Below are positions 41,572 to 51,968 of a stretch of 64,000 nucleotides of DNA, in pieces. Where the stretch lies: the NCBI GenBank assembly GCA_009829735.1, contig CM020619.1, forward strand, positions 15,381,816 through 15,445,815. The letters run 5' to 3'. Every line of letters starts with the position of its first letter. Position 1 is the stretch's first letter. The translations under genes were made by a program, and so were the position numbers. This DNA comes from Pyropia yezoensis (taxonomy: Eukaryota; Rhodophyta; Bangiophyceae; Bangiales; Bangiaceae). Under the pieces are notes generated by a model. It had not been told where the DNA came from. It did not search any database and saw only the letters and a program-made list of their open reading frames with translations.

Positions 41572-42586
41572 ATGCTGTCTGCTTCTCCCTCCTCTTGGAG
41601 CCGACGCGTGCAGGCCACCCGGATGCTTCCTTATGGTCCTGGATCAGGCCGAGCGGCCCCAGCAGGTGCTGCCTCTGCACGCGCATCTCCTACGCGCGCC
41701 GCTGCTGCCCGTGTGTCCAATGCCGGTGCCGCTGTTGGAGGCACGGTCCGTCGAGGCACGCCCTCAACTGTATTGGCGGAAGCTTCATCGCTTGCAGAAC
41801 GCACGATGCCGGGTACTCCTTCTGGCGCGCGTGCCACATCTGATGCATCCCCCTCTTCCGCGGTGCGCGGTGGCGCGGGCGCTTCAAGTCTTCCTGTGGC
41901 CGTTTCTCTCAGCGCGGCCGGTGGTACGGCGCGTCAGGGTGTCAATTGCAGCCCCCGCCGGCCGAGAAAAAAGTAAAGGGTCCCAAGGAATCGGCTACGC
42001 GGCCATCGGCGCCTATTGTGGCCGCCCAGCGGCCCATTCCCGCATTGACGCCCACTTTTGATGTTGAGAAGCCTCACGACGGCACTTCGGCGCCGTCAGA
42101 GGCAGGCAGCGCACTGGCGCACGCTGTCGCTGTGAGACTTCGGCCGATGCGTCTGGACGTCAACAGCACTCCGCCAATGTTGAGGAGCTGACCGACAACA
42201 TGAACAGTTTTGGCCATCAGCTGCAGACGCAGGGCAAGCTGCTTGAGCAGATGGCCAAGAGCATCCCCTCGTTCAAGGCAGAGACCAGCCCAGGCCTCGT
42301 CGAGATCTTGCAGAAGGTCGGCCTTGACAAGAGTGACGTGGACACCATCAGGGCTGAGCTCCAGGCGGCCAAGGCCAACCAGGCAGAGCTGGTACTGATC
42401 CGTACTCGCCTGCGCGCTTACTCGAAGGAGGAGACGGCGTCGACGCTGATGACGCGCCGCGTGTACCTTAAAGCGGCTCACTTTGTGGACTTGATGCAAA
42501 TGGCGATCGAGGACGAGCTGATGATCAGCGAGGAGGACGCGCGTATCTATGCCATGAGCCGGCACGCTCGCCGCGTCTCCCCTTCC
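41572..42586 (+). pseudogene. Coiled-coil host gene, 5' part, cut by the Ty3/gypsy insertion
   Basis: An Ala/Ser/Pro-rich N-terminal region begins at an ATG at 41572 (an earlier ATG is at 41467). The protein-like reading then moves frame twice. The first move is near 41940, to a frame with PPPAEKKVKGPKESATRPSA. The second is near 42150-42185, where GTGAGA...CAACAG could mark a tiny intron of about 35 nt. It continues as NVEELTDNMNSFGHQLQTQG and a helical, charged region (VGLDKSDVDTIRAELQAAKA, FVDLMQMAIEDELMISEEDA). The frame is intact up to the element at 42587 and resumes after it. The frame changes may be very short introns or decay. A coiled-coil protein of unknown function. Confidence 0.45.
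42582..42586 (+). repeat. Target-site duplication CTTCC, left copy
   Basis: Five bases directly before the 5' LTR, repeated directly after the 3' LTR at 51964-51968. Five bases is the usual duplication for Ty3/gypsy integration. Confidence 0.85.
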
Positions 42587-43055
42587 TGTGGCAGTATTGA
42601 CCCCCAAGTAGGGGGGCAACACGTGCCATGCAAGGGGCGGCAGGCCACTAGCCTGATCCGTTCCTCCCCCTGCATTTAGGTCCATATTCCCTAAGTTTGG
42701 GATAGTTAGCTTAGTAGTAAATCCAACTTGGATTTGAGGGTTTTCTGCATTTATCGTCTTGAATTTTCGTGTGGCCCGGTGGGCAGGTGCTGGGGTGGGA
42801 GATTCTCAGTGGCGAGATTCTGAGTGGACCCTGGGGGGATAAGGGGAGGGACAGCGGGGCTTGGCCCTGCGTCCCCGTCCCGACCAAGAAACTGTTGGAC
42901 CACACACCATCCTCTTGTTTGTCCGTGGGGGGTTTGCCCCACAACAGGGACAGAGTGTGTGCGACTTGCACTTCTTCCGGTTCCCCCGACACGGGAGGCA
43001 GCCCTAGCACACCGCCCCAACTTGGGTGCCGTGTGTGCTTGTGGTTTTTGCCACA
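42587..43055 (+). repeat. 5' LTR of element 1
   Basis: 469 bp, TGTGGCA...TGCCACA. Compared by eye with the 3' LTR it shows four substitutions: near 42611 (A/G), 42678 (A/G), 42752 (T/G) and 42904 (A/G). No indels, since the lengths are equal. Confidence 0.95.
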
Positions 43056-43057
43056 TT

Positions 43058-43077
43058 TGGTGGAGCAGCAGGGGACA
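43058..43077 (+). other. Primer-binding site of element 1
   Basis: TGGTGGAGCAGCAGGGGACA begins three bases after the 5' LTR. It starts with TGG (complement of the CCA tail). The complementary tRNA would have an acceptor stem GGAGCAG/CTGCTCC and discriminator A. The same sequence occurs in element 2. Confidence 0.75.
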
Positions 43078-43174
43078 GAGGTAAACTTTACCTCCGGGTG
43101 CACCCGGGTGTAGGGGGCCCTCTGTCTCAGAGGAACGGTGGACTTGGACCGTGTCATACGGATCGTCAGCCAAC

Positions 43175-45121
43175 ATGGCTAGTTCGGACCCCCCGTCGTC
43201 CGGGGAGTACACGGGTGACGCACGTACTTCAGTGCCTTTGAATACTGGTGAGACACAGGTGGGTTTACCTGGGGTCGCAGAGGTACTAGAGGTCCCTCAA
43301 GCCAGCAGGACTGGAAGTACGGGCGGGCAACAGGCCACCCCGACTCTGTCGGGAGTTCACTCGGGTGACACTTCTGATGTGGGTGGGCCGAAGTCTGGCC
43401 ACCGTGTGGTATACTCAACGGGAACATCCCAAGGGGTGAGGACTGTCCCCGCGGGTTCCACTCGGGTTGGAGCCAACTTTGGCTTGGAGCCGTCGCCAAC
43501 TAGGCTTTCGGAGGACGGCGGACCTCCGTTGGTCGGCGATGGGCTCGCGCCCATGCCCCCGGTTGAGACCCCTGAGGAACGTGGTTACCCCTCAGGTGGA
43601 CTCCTGGAGGCGGACCGAGACTCAACTGGAGTCGTCAATCCACTCCTCGCGGAAACTGTCCGTCGGGAGGCGACCAATGTGTTGCGGCAGACTTTGCCGG
43701 ACCTGGTGGTCACTATGACGAATACTATTCTGAATCAGATTGTGGCGAGTTTGCCAGATGGCCTTAATGTCCAGACAGGATTGGGGCTTTCGAGCCCGCA
43801 GTCGCACGCGGAATCCCTCCTCACGCCTGTCTCGGGTCGCCCCGAACTGGGGGCGACACCTGTGACTCCCAACGAGGGAGCCACACCATATTCGGTGGGG
43901 CGTACGCCCTTCACGGGGGAGTTCCCCTCGGAAACGCCGGCGGCTACACCAAGCGCGCCGCGCCGGACTACAGGCACTGAGGGTGAACTTACCCCAGTGC
44001 CACAGCGGCTGTTCCCTCAACGTGAGGTGCCGCCCAAGATCCAGTTAGCCAACCCGGTCTACCAGAGGATCTTTGACTGTGAGACCTACGCCCTCCACAA
44101 CAAGTCGGTGGCGTATGGTCCTGACCAGGCCCGAGCCATGGGCCGTGCCAAGAAGAATGCACTTCACTCTTTTGGGCACAAAGCGGAGTGGGATGGAACC
44201 CCCCCCCTCCGTGTCTTTGAGTTTCTACGTCGTTTCACAAAAGCCTGTGACGACAATGCCATAAGTGAAGGCATGGCTTTCTATATGCTACAGGAGTTTA
44301 CAAAGGGCGACCTGCGGACAGAACTTATGTCCGTCATGCCCAGCTCCTCAAGTGGAGGCGCTGGGGAGGTGACGTCCTATTTGGAGCTCGTCAACTGGTT
44401 GTTGAGAGCCATGGTTGATGAGGCAGCGTTGGCTTCTCAAGTCGAGGAGTTTACGCAAGCCCATCAGGAAGAGGCGGAGGACGAGTTGTCCTTTGCGGAG
44501 CGAGTCCGTAAGCTCAACAATCTTTGTGGGTTTCTTCATCCACAAGCTGTGGTGAAGAGTCGGTTTGTGGAGGGACTCCATTGGTCAGTCCGGATGGAGA
44601 CCCGGGAGCATAACACTGCCCGGGCGACCCTGGCCGAGTTGGCTAGGTTCGCCTATCGCAATGGCGAGGCCTACCGCAAGTTGCGGGAGGAACAACGCCA
44701 GGAGCGTCAGGCCGAGTTGGCCAAGGAACGGGAGGAGGCGCGCCAGGCCAGAGAGTTGAGAGAGGCACGCCGAATCCGCAAGGAGAGGGTGGTAGCTGCC
44801 GTGGGAACTTCCCAGGGTACCTCTTCGTCTTCCCCAGTTGGGAAGACCCCTCCCGGAACAGACCATCGGTGTTGGAACTGCAACTCCGATGGACACTGGG
44901 CATATGACTGCCCCAAGTTGAGTAAACGCATCCAACAACTTGTTAGGAATGCGAGTAAGAAGTCGGCTACGAGCGAAGTACGTTCACGCCGTGAGGGTGG
45001 GTCTCGACCGGTCGTCGCGGTCGCCACACCTTCGGCGGAGGAGGCGGACACGTCGTCCTCGGACTCGTCGTCTTCCTCCCCGCCCTCAGATTCGGACGCC
45101 AAGTCGGCGGGAAACGAATGA
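43175..45121 (+). CDS. Gag of element 1
   Basis: Intact 648-residue frame from the ATG at 43175. The N-terminal 300 residues are Pro/Gly/Thr-rich and poorly ordered. A helical capsid-like region follows (about residues 300-500, with PPLRVFEFLRRFTKACDDNA and LRTELMSVMPSS), then a charged Glu/Arg helix (RKLREEQRQERQAELAKERE). A CCHC zinc knuckle C-x2-C-x4-H-x4-C (CWNCNSDGHWAYDC) is encoded at 44870-44911. The tail is Ser/Asp-rich. The stop codon TGA overlaps the ATG of the protease/pol frame as ATGA (45118-45121), which suggests pol is made by stop-and-restart rather than frameshifting. Confidence 0.9.
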   Translation: MASSDPPSSGEYTGDARTSVPLNTGETQVGLPGVAEVLEVPQASRTGSTGGQQATPTLSGVHSGDTSDVGGPKSGHRVVYSTGTSQGVRTVPAGSTRVGANFGLEPSPTRLSEDGGPPLVGDGLAPMPPVETPEERGYPSGGLLEADRDSTGVVNPLLAETVRREATNVLRQTLPDLVVTMTNTILNQIVASLPDGLNVQTGLGLSSPQSHAESLLTPVSGRPELGATPVTPNEGATPYSVGRTPFTGEFPSETPAATPSAPRRTTGTEGELTPVPQRLFPQREVPPKIQLANPVYQRIFDCETYALHNKSVAYGPDQARAMGRAKKNALHSFGHKAEWDGTPPLRVFEFLRRFTKACDDNAISEGMAFYMLQEFTKGDLRTELMSVMPSSSSGGAGEVTSYLELVNWLLRAMVDEAALASQVEEFTQAHQEEAEDELSFAERVRKLNNLCGFLHPQAVVKSRFVEGLHWSVRMETREHNTARATLAELARFAYRNGEAYRKLREEQRQERQAELAKEREEARQARELREARRIRKERVVAAVGTSQGTSSSSPVGKTPPGTDHRCWNCNSDGHWAYDCPKLSKRIQQLVRNASKKSATSEVRSRREGGSRPVVAVATPSAEEADTSSSDSSSSSPPSDSDAKSAGNE

Positions 45122-48100
45122 CCGTTGGAGCTGGCCGTCCGAAGCTCACAACGGCAGCCTCGGCCAAGTGGGCCAGGAGGACGAACCAACCGTGCCGGAT
45201 ACTGCGGCGACCTAAGGGAGTCCGCCCACCTCGGGTAGGACTCCCCAAGAACGTAAACCCACGTCGGGTCATCGCGGTGCTGACGGGTGAGAACTTCCAG
45301 GTGGCTGGACGGGTGCAACTTGCCCCCGGCCGCGCATGTTGTGCCGGTATCGTACTTGATACCGGGTCAGGAGCCTCCTTGATACGCAAGTCGCTATTAC
45401 CAAAGGAGGTGAAGCTCCAACGCTGGAGGTCCAAGGCTGACCATATGATTGACATCAATGGTGGGGTACTTCCCATCGTTGGTGCCGTGACCCTACCAAC
45501 TAGGTTGGGGACCCATGAGGTCGACGTGACCTACGGTGTAGTTTAGAATATATCGGTACCCCTGCTTCTGGGTACCCCTTATGTCGTAACACAAGTGCCT
45601 TTGATTTGTGGCCCCGAGTACTGGGTCAAGTTGATGAATGGGGAGACTATCCCCATTCTTGGTAAGGGAAAGTCTGTGGCTCCTGTGACAGTCTCACAGT
45701 CGAAGCCTGTTTGTTCTGTGAGGGAAGGGTTTACTGCTACCCTGCGTTTAGCCCGTGAAGTCACGTTGCCCCCCAACTCGGTGGCGCACGTGGATGTTGT
45801 AACTGATTATACGGGGAACGGGTTGGTGCACCCTAACCCCCGTCTTGCTCGCAGGCACCAAGTGCATGTTGCCCTTGGCACGATGGACTCCAAAGCCGGA
45901 GTCCCGTGGCGGATCCAGGTGATGAACCTGAGCTCTTCGCCGAAGTACTTCAAGTCGGGAGCCAAGTTCGGCTATATCGACCAACATTAGGGACCAGTAG
46001 TAGCGGTCACCCTCAACGCGGGCGCGAGTAGCGACCCGAAGTCCGGAAAGGAGAAGCATCAAGCCAAGTCGGCCGCCTCTCCTCGGCCCCATGTGAACAT
46101 GGAGGGTGTCCCCCCCAGGTTGAGGGTTCAAGTTGTACGCCTCTTGGACCAATATCACAAGTTGTGGGATGGTCAATTGGGACTCATGAGAGCTACCCAA
46201 CACCGGATCGAGTTGAAGCCCGGTGCACCCCCTATACGCCAACAACCGTATAGGGGAGGACCTCGTTCAAGGGCCCTCGTTAAGGAGCAAGTTGCTCGTA
46301 TGGAGGCCCTCGATGTGATCGAGGCCAGCAACGCCGAGTGGGCGAGTCCGGTGGTTATCGTCCCCAAAGTTGATGGGACCCCCCGGTTTTGTATCGACTA
46401 CCATAAGCTCAACGAGAGCACGGTGAAGGACAGTTATCCCCTACCTAGGATGGATGACTGTCTGGACTCTCTGGGGGAGGCGAACGTGTTCTCTACCCTG
46501 GACTGTAACGCGGGAAACTGGCAAATTCCCATTGCCCTGGAGGACAGGCACAAAACTACCTTTACCTGTCACTGTGGTACCTACCAGTGCAAGCGTCTAC
46601 CGTTTGGTCTGTGTAACGCGCCGGCAACTTTCCAGCGCGCTATGGACATGATTCTGGCCGGAGTACGGTGGCAGATCTGTCTCGTGTATCTAGACGATAT
46701 CATTGTGTTCTCCCGAAGTCCGGAGGAACACATTGGCCATCTTGGCCAGGTGTTCAAGCTACTTGCTGACGCCGGTGTGTCACTGAAGGCGAGTAAGTGC
46801 CACCTCTTTACTCAAGAGGTGGAGTACTTGGGACATGTTGTCCGTCCGGGGCGTCTCAGTGTTAACGAGAAGAACTTGAGGGCCATTCGTAAGGCTCAGT
46901 ACCCCCGGACCCAGACCCAGATAAGGAGCTTCCTCGGGATGTGTAACGTGTACCGACGTTTCACCAAGGGCTTCGCCAAGGTGGCGAAGCCGTTGAATGA
47001 GCTAGTGAGCTCAACGCTACCGAAGAACCTGCCTCCCCCAAGTCGGGTGGAGCAGGAATCCTTTGAGACTCTTCGGGATCTACTGCTGAAGCCCCCTATC
47101 TTGGCTATTCCCAGGTTGGGAGGCCACTACATCTTAGACGTGGATGCTAGCTACGACCAACTTGGTTGTGTGTTGCTTCAGCAGCAGCCGGACAAGGAGT
47201 ACTTGCCGGTGGGATACTTTAGTAAGGGGCTGAACTCGGCCGAGAAGAACTACGGAGTCACCGAGTTGAAAGGACTCGCAGTGGTGTGGGCGGTGACGTC
47301 ACTTCGTCACTACCTGGAGGGTGAGAAGTTCCTCATCCGCTGTGACCACCGCGCGTTGCAGTTCATCTTTAAGACGGACTGTACGAACACTCGTCTCAAC
47401 CGGTGGAGGGTGCGACTGGCACCCTTCAACTTTGACATTGAGTACCGACCTGGCAGGCAACATGCCCTTGCCGACGGCCTCTCTCGGGTACCTACCGAGG
47501 GGCTGGAAACTAACCCAGTCGATGAGGACATCCCCATCGTGGGGGTAGTCACGCGCTCGGGTCAGGCGTTGAACCCCGAGGCGCCAGGGAACAAGAAGTA
47601 CTTGCCCCTGTCCCTGGACGAGGTGGTGAAGGCCCAGGCCGAGGACTCCTCCTGCAAGTCGCAGAGGGATACACTCGATACCGTGGCGGAGACGCGTTTC
47701 TTTCTGGGAGACGATGGCCTCCTCATGAGGAGGGGGGTATTCCAGGGGACCGAACAACTTGTCGTCCCCGCATCCCTCAAGGACAGTATCCTTGAGAGGG
47801 AGCACAATGCTCCCACGGGTGGACACCTGGGGTCTAGTAAACTGTACCAGACCCTGAGGACCAGGTACTACTGGCCGTCCATGGTGGTGGACATCTACAG
47901 TTGGGTGGCTGCCTGCACAAGTTGTGCACAGAACCGTCTGATGGAACGGCGGCCTAGTACGGCCATGTTATTGTTCCCGGCCAAGGAGCCCTTCGCCGCG
48001 TTGGCGATGGACATCCTTGGGCCACTGCCAGTGACCGAGGAGGGCAACCAGTACCTCCTGGTCATCTGTGACCGCTTCACGAAACTTACGCGAGCGATCC

Positions 48101-49100
48101 CACTGGCAGAGATCACGGCCATGTCGGTCGTGTCAGCCTTCCTAGATCACTGGGTCGCCGCGTATGGCATCCCAGATAGTACACTATCGGACAATGGACC
48201 GCAATTTGCGTCTGTACTGTTTCAGGGAGTGCTGGATATGTTGGAGTTAAGGCAAACTATGCCACCCCCTACCACCCACAAACTAATGGGCAGGTGGAGC
48301 GCTTCAACAAAACTATTGTTAGGCAGCTGCGCCACTATGTGAGTGAGCACGTGAAAACGTGGGACCAATACATTTCTATCCTTACTGCTGCCTATAATTC
48401 GCAGGTTCACTCATCTACAGGGGAAGTACCCCTCGCTTTTGTGACCCCCCGTCGCGTGCGGTCTATTGCCGTGCGGCGGTCGCTCCCAACTAGGGAGGAT
48501 GGTGGCAGTACGCCTACTCCTACTGAGTGTAAGGCGGAGTTCGCCGCTAGGCTTGAAAACCTCATCCCTAAAGTCAGGGCTGAGATGGACAAAGCACAAA
48601 AGCGCTACAAGCGTACCTTTGACAAAAAGGTGCGCAATGCTAAACATGTCCCCGAGCAGGGTGACTGGGTGCTGGTACACTCGCACACCCCAACTGGGGG
48701 TAAGCTGGTATTCCAGACGAAGGGACCGTACCAGGTCCTTCGTACTGATGGGCGGCGCTTCACCATCGAAAGTGACGATGGGGTCCGCACAGTAAACGGA
48801 CAGGATGCGGTCAAAGTTGCACCACCGCCTGCAGGCGACCCAGCTTGGGCGCGTGCGTTGGAATCGTGGCGCCTCCCCTCACTGCCTGCGGCCAAACAGG
48901 GCCCGCAGGAGTACGTGTTCGATAAGTTCATCGACCACGGATGGGATGAAGACACTGACCGCCTCATGTTGAGGGTGCGTTGGTTTGGCTACAAAGCCAA
49001 GGATGATACGTGGGAGTATGTGGAGGACCTTCCAGCTGAGAAGGTCCGGGCGTACTGTGCCCGGAATGAGATAGACCTTAACAGCCCTCCCTCAACGTGA
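45118..49100 (+). pseudogene. Pol of element 1 (PR-RT-RNase H-IN-chromodomain), disrupted
   Basis: Reading starts at the ATG of the ATGA overlap. Protease motif DTGSGASLI is at about 45358. In-frame TAG codons occur at 45544-45546 (inside protease) and 45988-45990 (between protease and RT). The RT has FCIDYHKLN, a fingers/palm core and YLDD at 46687-46698. RNase H (LDVDASYDQLGCVLL) and the integrase HHCC zinc region and catalytic D, D (MDILGPLP; LSDNGPQF) follow. Near 48245, just before the conserved integrase Glu, one base appears to be missing. The reading continues in another frame (48294-49100) with the Glu (NGQVERF), the C-terminal integrase part and a chromodomain (about 48905-49070, RLMLRVRWFGYKAKDDTWEY). 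Not functional as read. Chromodomains of this class direct integration to marked heterochromatin. Confidence 0.9.
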
Positions 49101-49211
49101 GGGAAGGCCGAGCAACAGTGCCAAGAGAGTGCTTCAAGTCGAAGTGGTACGCAGAGTGGCTTTTAACTACAGCCCTAACCCTCACACTCTCACAACAAAG
49201 GCAGCTCCCAA

Positions 49212-51155
49212 CTAGGCACGCATGCTAGACTCTCCCACTCCACGGCCCTCGCCCTCACGTGGAGGCGAGCGGCGAGACCCACGCCGATAACGGTCTCCAC
49301 TCGTTGGAGGGGGCGGCGGCTCCAAGTCGGAACCGTCGCGCCCCTCACGGTCGCGCAAGTGGCGCCGACCGTGGCCACTCTTCTGCCTGGTCTTGCGCGC
49401 AAGTTTGCGACGCAGACGCTGGACAGACTCCGTCTCCGACGGGGTAGAGGACTCCGAAACGGAGTAAGACAACTCGTCTTCCGATACGGAAGGAGAGCGC
49501 CGCGAGTGTCGGCGACGACGGCGAGGAGGCGAGTATGCCCGGCTCGCGCGACGTTTGCCACGCCCAAGTGGGGCTGGCTGGGGCATAAAAGCCCCAATGC
49601 GAGCCAACTCGGCTGTCATAAACTCCGCCACCGACTCGCAACTCGCGGTCGCCACAGCAGTACGAACGCGCTCCTCAAGTTGAGGAGTCTCGGAACTCTG
49701 TAGGGTTGCGGTCGACGCGGCCAACCAGGAAATGGTGCGCACCAACGTGGTGATCATCATCTCTGAGGTCAGAGGCGTGGCCGGTCACACCAACTTGGGG
49801 TATACCGTCAGGAGGGTGGCCCCCAAGTTGGGGGACACCGGGGTGGAAGACTCCACGGCCACGCTGATCGGGATGTTCCCGTGAGGTTGGAAAGGAACAG
49901 GAGGAAGCGGAGGGGCCCGCCGAGGTGGCGGTACCCGGGTGTAATTGCGACCCCGACTTGGGGCCCCCGCAGTGGGTTGAGTCATATGGTCATCATAGGA
50001 CGGCACGGCCATTACTATGGGCTTGTCCGGGGGTGGCGCAGTGTGGCGATCCACCCCCGGGGCATACGGGTAGTCCCCGATGCCCAACCCCTCTCGTAGG
50101 ACCACACGGCCGTCGTGAAGTTCACGAGCGACCCACACGAACTGGCGAAGTGCGCCATCGTCCTTGGGCCCACGAGTGGGGCGGCGCAACTTGTGCTCAA
50201 TGCTCTCCCACTCGATAAACTTATGGAGCCGGAGCATCTCCTCAAGTAGAGTGAGTTGTCCTGATGAGCACCCCTCAGCAACTAGCTGAGGGGTGAACTG
50301 TTCCAAACCTTGGATGAGCCGGAGGGGGAGATGCCAGAGCATCGCCCGCCGCTGAACACAGGACACCCAGGTCGACATGACCTCGAGGAGCCACTGGGTG
50401 GCCAACATGGCCCACACCAGGTGATCAGGGGCAGCCGTCAACATGACGGAGCCGAACTGGTCAAGCAACCGTGGCAACAACGCCGGGAACCCGTAGGGGA
50501 CCTCAACTTGAGGCCACCACTCGGGCTTCTTCGGATAGTACTGCTCCTTGCTGGCAGCAGACTGTTGAGGAAACTCAAGTTGAGCCGAGGTCACCAAGTA
50601 GGGACCTCGCCGGAAGTCTTTCTCCATCCGCACATCAAAGTGATGAGTGTGCGGATCGGCCTCGTGGAGGTACGGTGGGCGAGTGGCCACAGCGTCCCAC
50701 GTGAAGGTCGGCAAGTCGCCGGGACCCGGGATAGTTCCCCCGCGGTCCACCATGGCCTTGGCCCGCTGCACGTCCTTGACCTCCTCATCGTCCAGTAAGG
50801 CAAACTGGTACGTCCTGAAGCCGGCAGGGAACCCGAACCTACAGGGATACTTCTCCCGTAGGCGGTCCCATACCCGGCCCATCGCTGCGCCAAGTCGGCC
50901 ACAGCGAAGAACAGTCAACCCCTCCTCATAGAGAGGCCAAGCGGGGTAAAACCACCGCCCCAAGGCCTCACGCGGGACAACTTGTCCCGCCTCCGGGGGA
51001 GACCCCGCCGTCAACCCAAAGCCGGGTGACGCGGGAGTCCCGTCCCCCGGAGCGATCGCGGAGCCCCCGCCGGAAGTCCCGGCGGGTGCTGCACCGTAGG
51101 AGGTGTCCTCCATGCGCTCGTCAAGAGAGTCCGTCTCCACTCCCGGAGTCGCCAT
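49212..51155 (-). CDS. Antisense ORF of element 1, downstream of pol, with one in-frame TGA
   Basis: On the opposite strand of the element, between integrase and the 3' LTR. The ATG at 51155 (GCCATGG) begins 456 codons to TGA at 49785-49787. The same frame then continues protein-like past the stop, with an ATG at 49760, for 182 codons to 49212. The first part looks folded (RVWDRLREKYPCRFGFPAGF, HLVWAMLATQWLLEVMSTWV, LRQFVWVARELHDGRVVLRE). The second has a helical segment (LEERVRTAVATASCESVAEF) then Arg/Ser-rich sequence (SPPRRRRRHSRRSPSVSEDE) like nuclear RS proteins. No known family. Several plant Ty3/gypsy groups carry antisense genes at this position. Its strong composition bias and length argue against chance. 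Confidence 0.6.
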
Positions 51156-51476
51156 GGCTCTCCCCAAGTTGGGGAGAGACGCTCTGGCTATCGCAGCACG
51201 AGACCCGCCTCGAGTTGAGGGGGACTCGGATCGTGGGTATACGGGTGGCCTCCCCAGCGTGGGGCGGCCCAGTGGAAGGTGAAGGGGAGGTGGTGGTGAT
51301 GGTGAAGTGTGAACTGAGGAGAGCAAGCTGCCGAGTGGGCAAGCTTGAGGAGAGGGGCGGTCAACGTGACCGCCTCCACATCCCCATTACGTACTCAAGG
51401 GGGGGACAGCAAGTCGCGCCCCCAACGCCGAGACGTGCGTTTACGCACCCCCTCACAGGGCCGACCGGGTCGATCG

Positions 51477-51494
51477 GAACCGAGGAGAGGGGAG
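51477..51494 (+). other. Polypurine tract of element 1
   Basis: The stretch GGAACCGAGGAGAGGGGAG ends exactly at the 3' LTR start; its last 13 bases GAGGAGAGGGGAG are pure purine, as needed to prime plus-strand synthesis. Confidence 0.8.
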
Positions 51495-51963
51495 TGTGGC
51501 AGTATTGACCCCCAGGTAGGGGGGCAACACGTGCCATGCAAGGGGCGGCAGGCCACTAGCCTGATCCGTTCCTCCCCCTGCATTTGGGTCCATATTCCCT
51601 AAGTTTGGGATAGTTAGCTTAGTAGTAAATCCAACTTGGATTTGAGGGTTTTCTGCATGTATCGTCTTGAATTTTCGTGTGGCCCGGTGGGCAGGTGCTG
51701 GGGTGGGAGATTCTCAGTGGCGAGATTCTGAGTGGACCCTGGGGGGATAAGGGGAGGGACAGCGGGGCTTGGCCCTGCGTCCCCGTCCCGACCAAGAAAC
51801 TGTTGGACCGCACACCATCCTCTTGTTTGTCCGTGGGGGGTTTGCCCCACAACAGGGACAGAGTGTGTGCGACTTGCACTTCTTCCGGTTCCCCCGACAC
51901 GGGAGGCAGCCCTAGCACACCGCCCCAACTTGGGTGCCGTGTGTGCTTGTGGTTTTTGCCACA
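51495..51963 (+). repeat. 3' LTR of element 1
   Basis: 469 bp, same ends as the 5' LTR with four substitutions by eye. About 0.9 percent divergence means the insertion is recent. Confidence 0.95.
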
Positions 51964-51968
51964 CTTCC
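51964..51968 (+). repeat. Target-site duplication CTTCC, right copy
   Basis: Matches 42582-42586. Confidence 0.85.

Larger units (their letters stand above)
42587..51963 (+). mobile_element. Complete Ty3/gypsy LTR retrotransposon with chromodomain (element 1)
   Basis: A 9377-bp element bounded by two 469-bp LTRs that start TGTGGCA and end TGCCACA, and by a CTTCC duplication. Internal order: primer-binding site, gag with a CCHC knuckle, protease, reverse transcriptase, RNase H, integrase, chromodomain, then a region with an antisense open frame, a polypurine tract and the 3' LTR. Pol carries two in-frame TAG codons and one frame break, so this copy is not autonomous, although its LTRs differ at only about four positions. 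It interrupts a host reading frame. Confidence 0.95.

Noticed and set aside
42711-43212. Minus-strand frames in the 5' LTR (also 51614-51975 in the 3' LTR)
   Set aside because: They lie wholly inside LTR sequence, occur in both copies and have no domain; the LTR is explained as noncoding.
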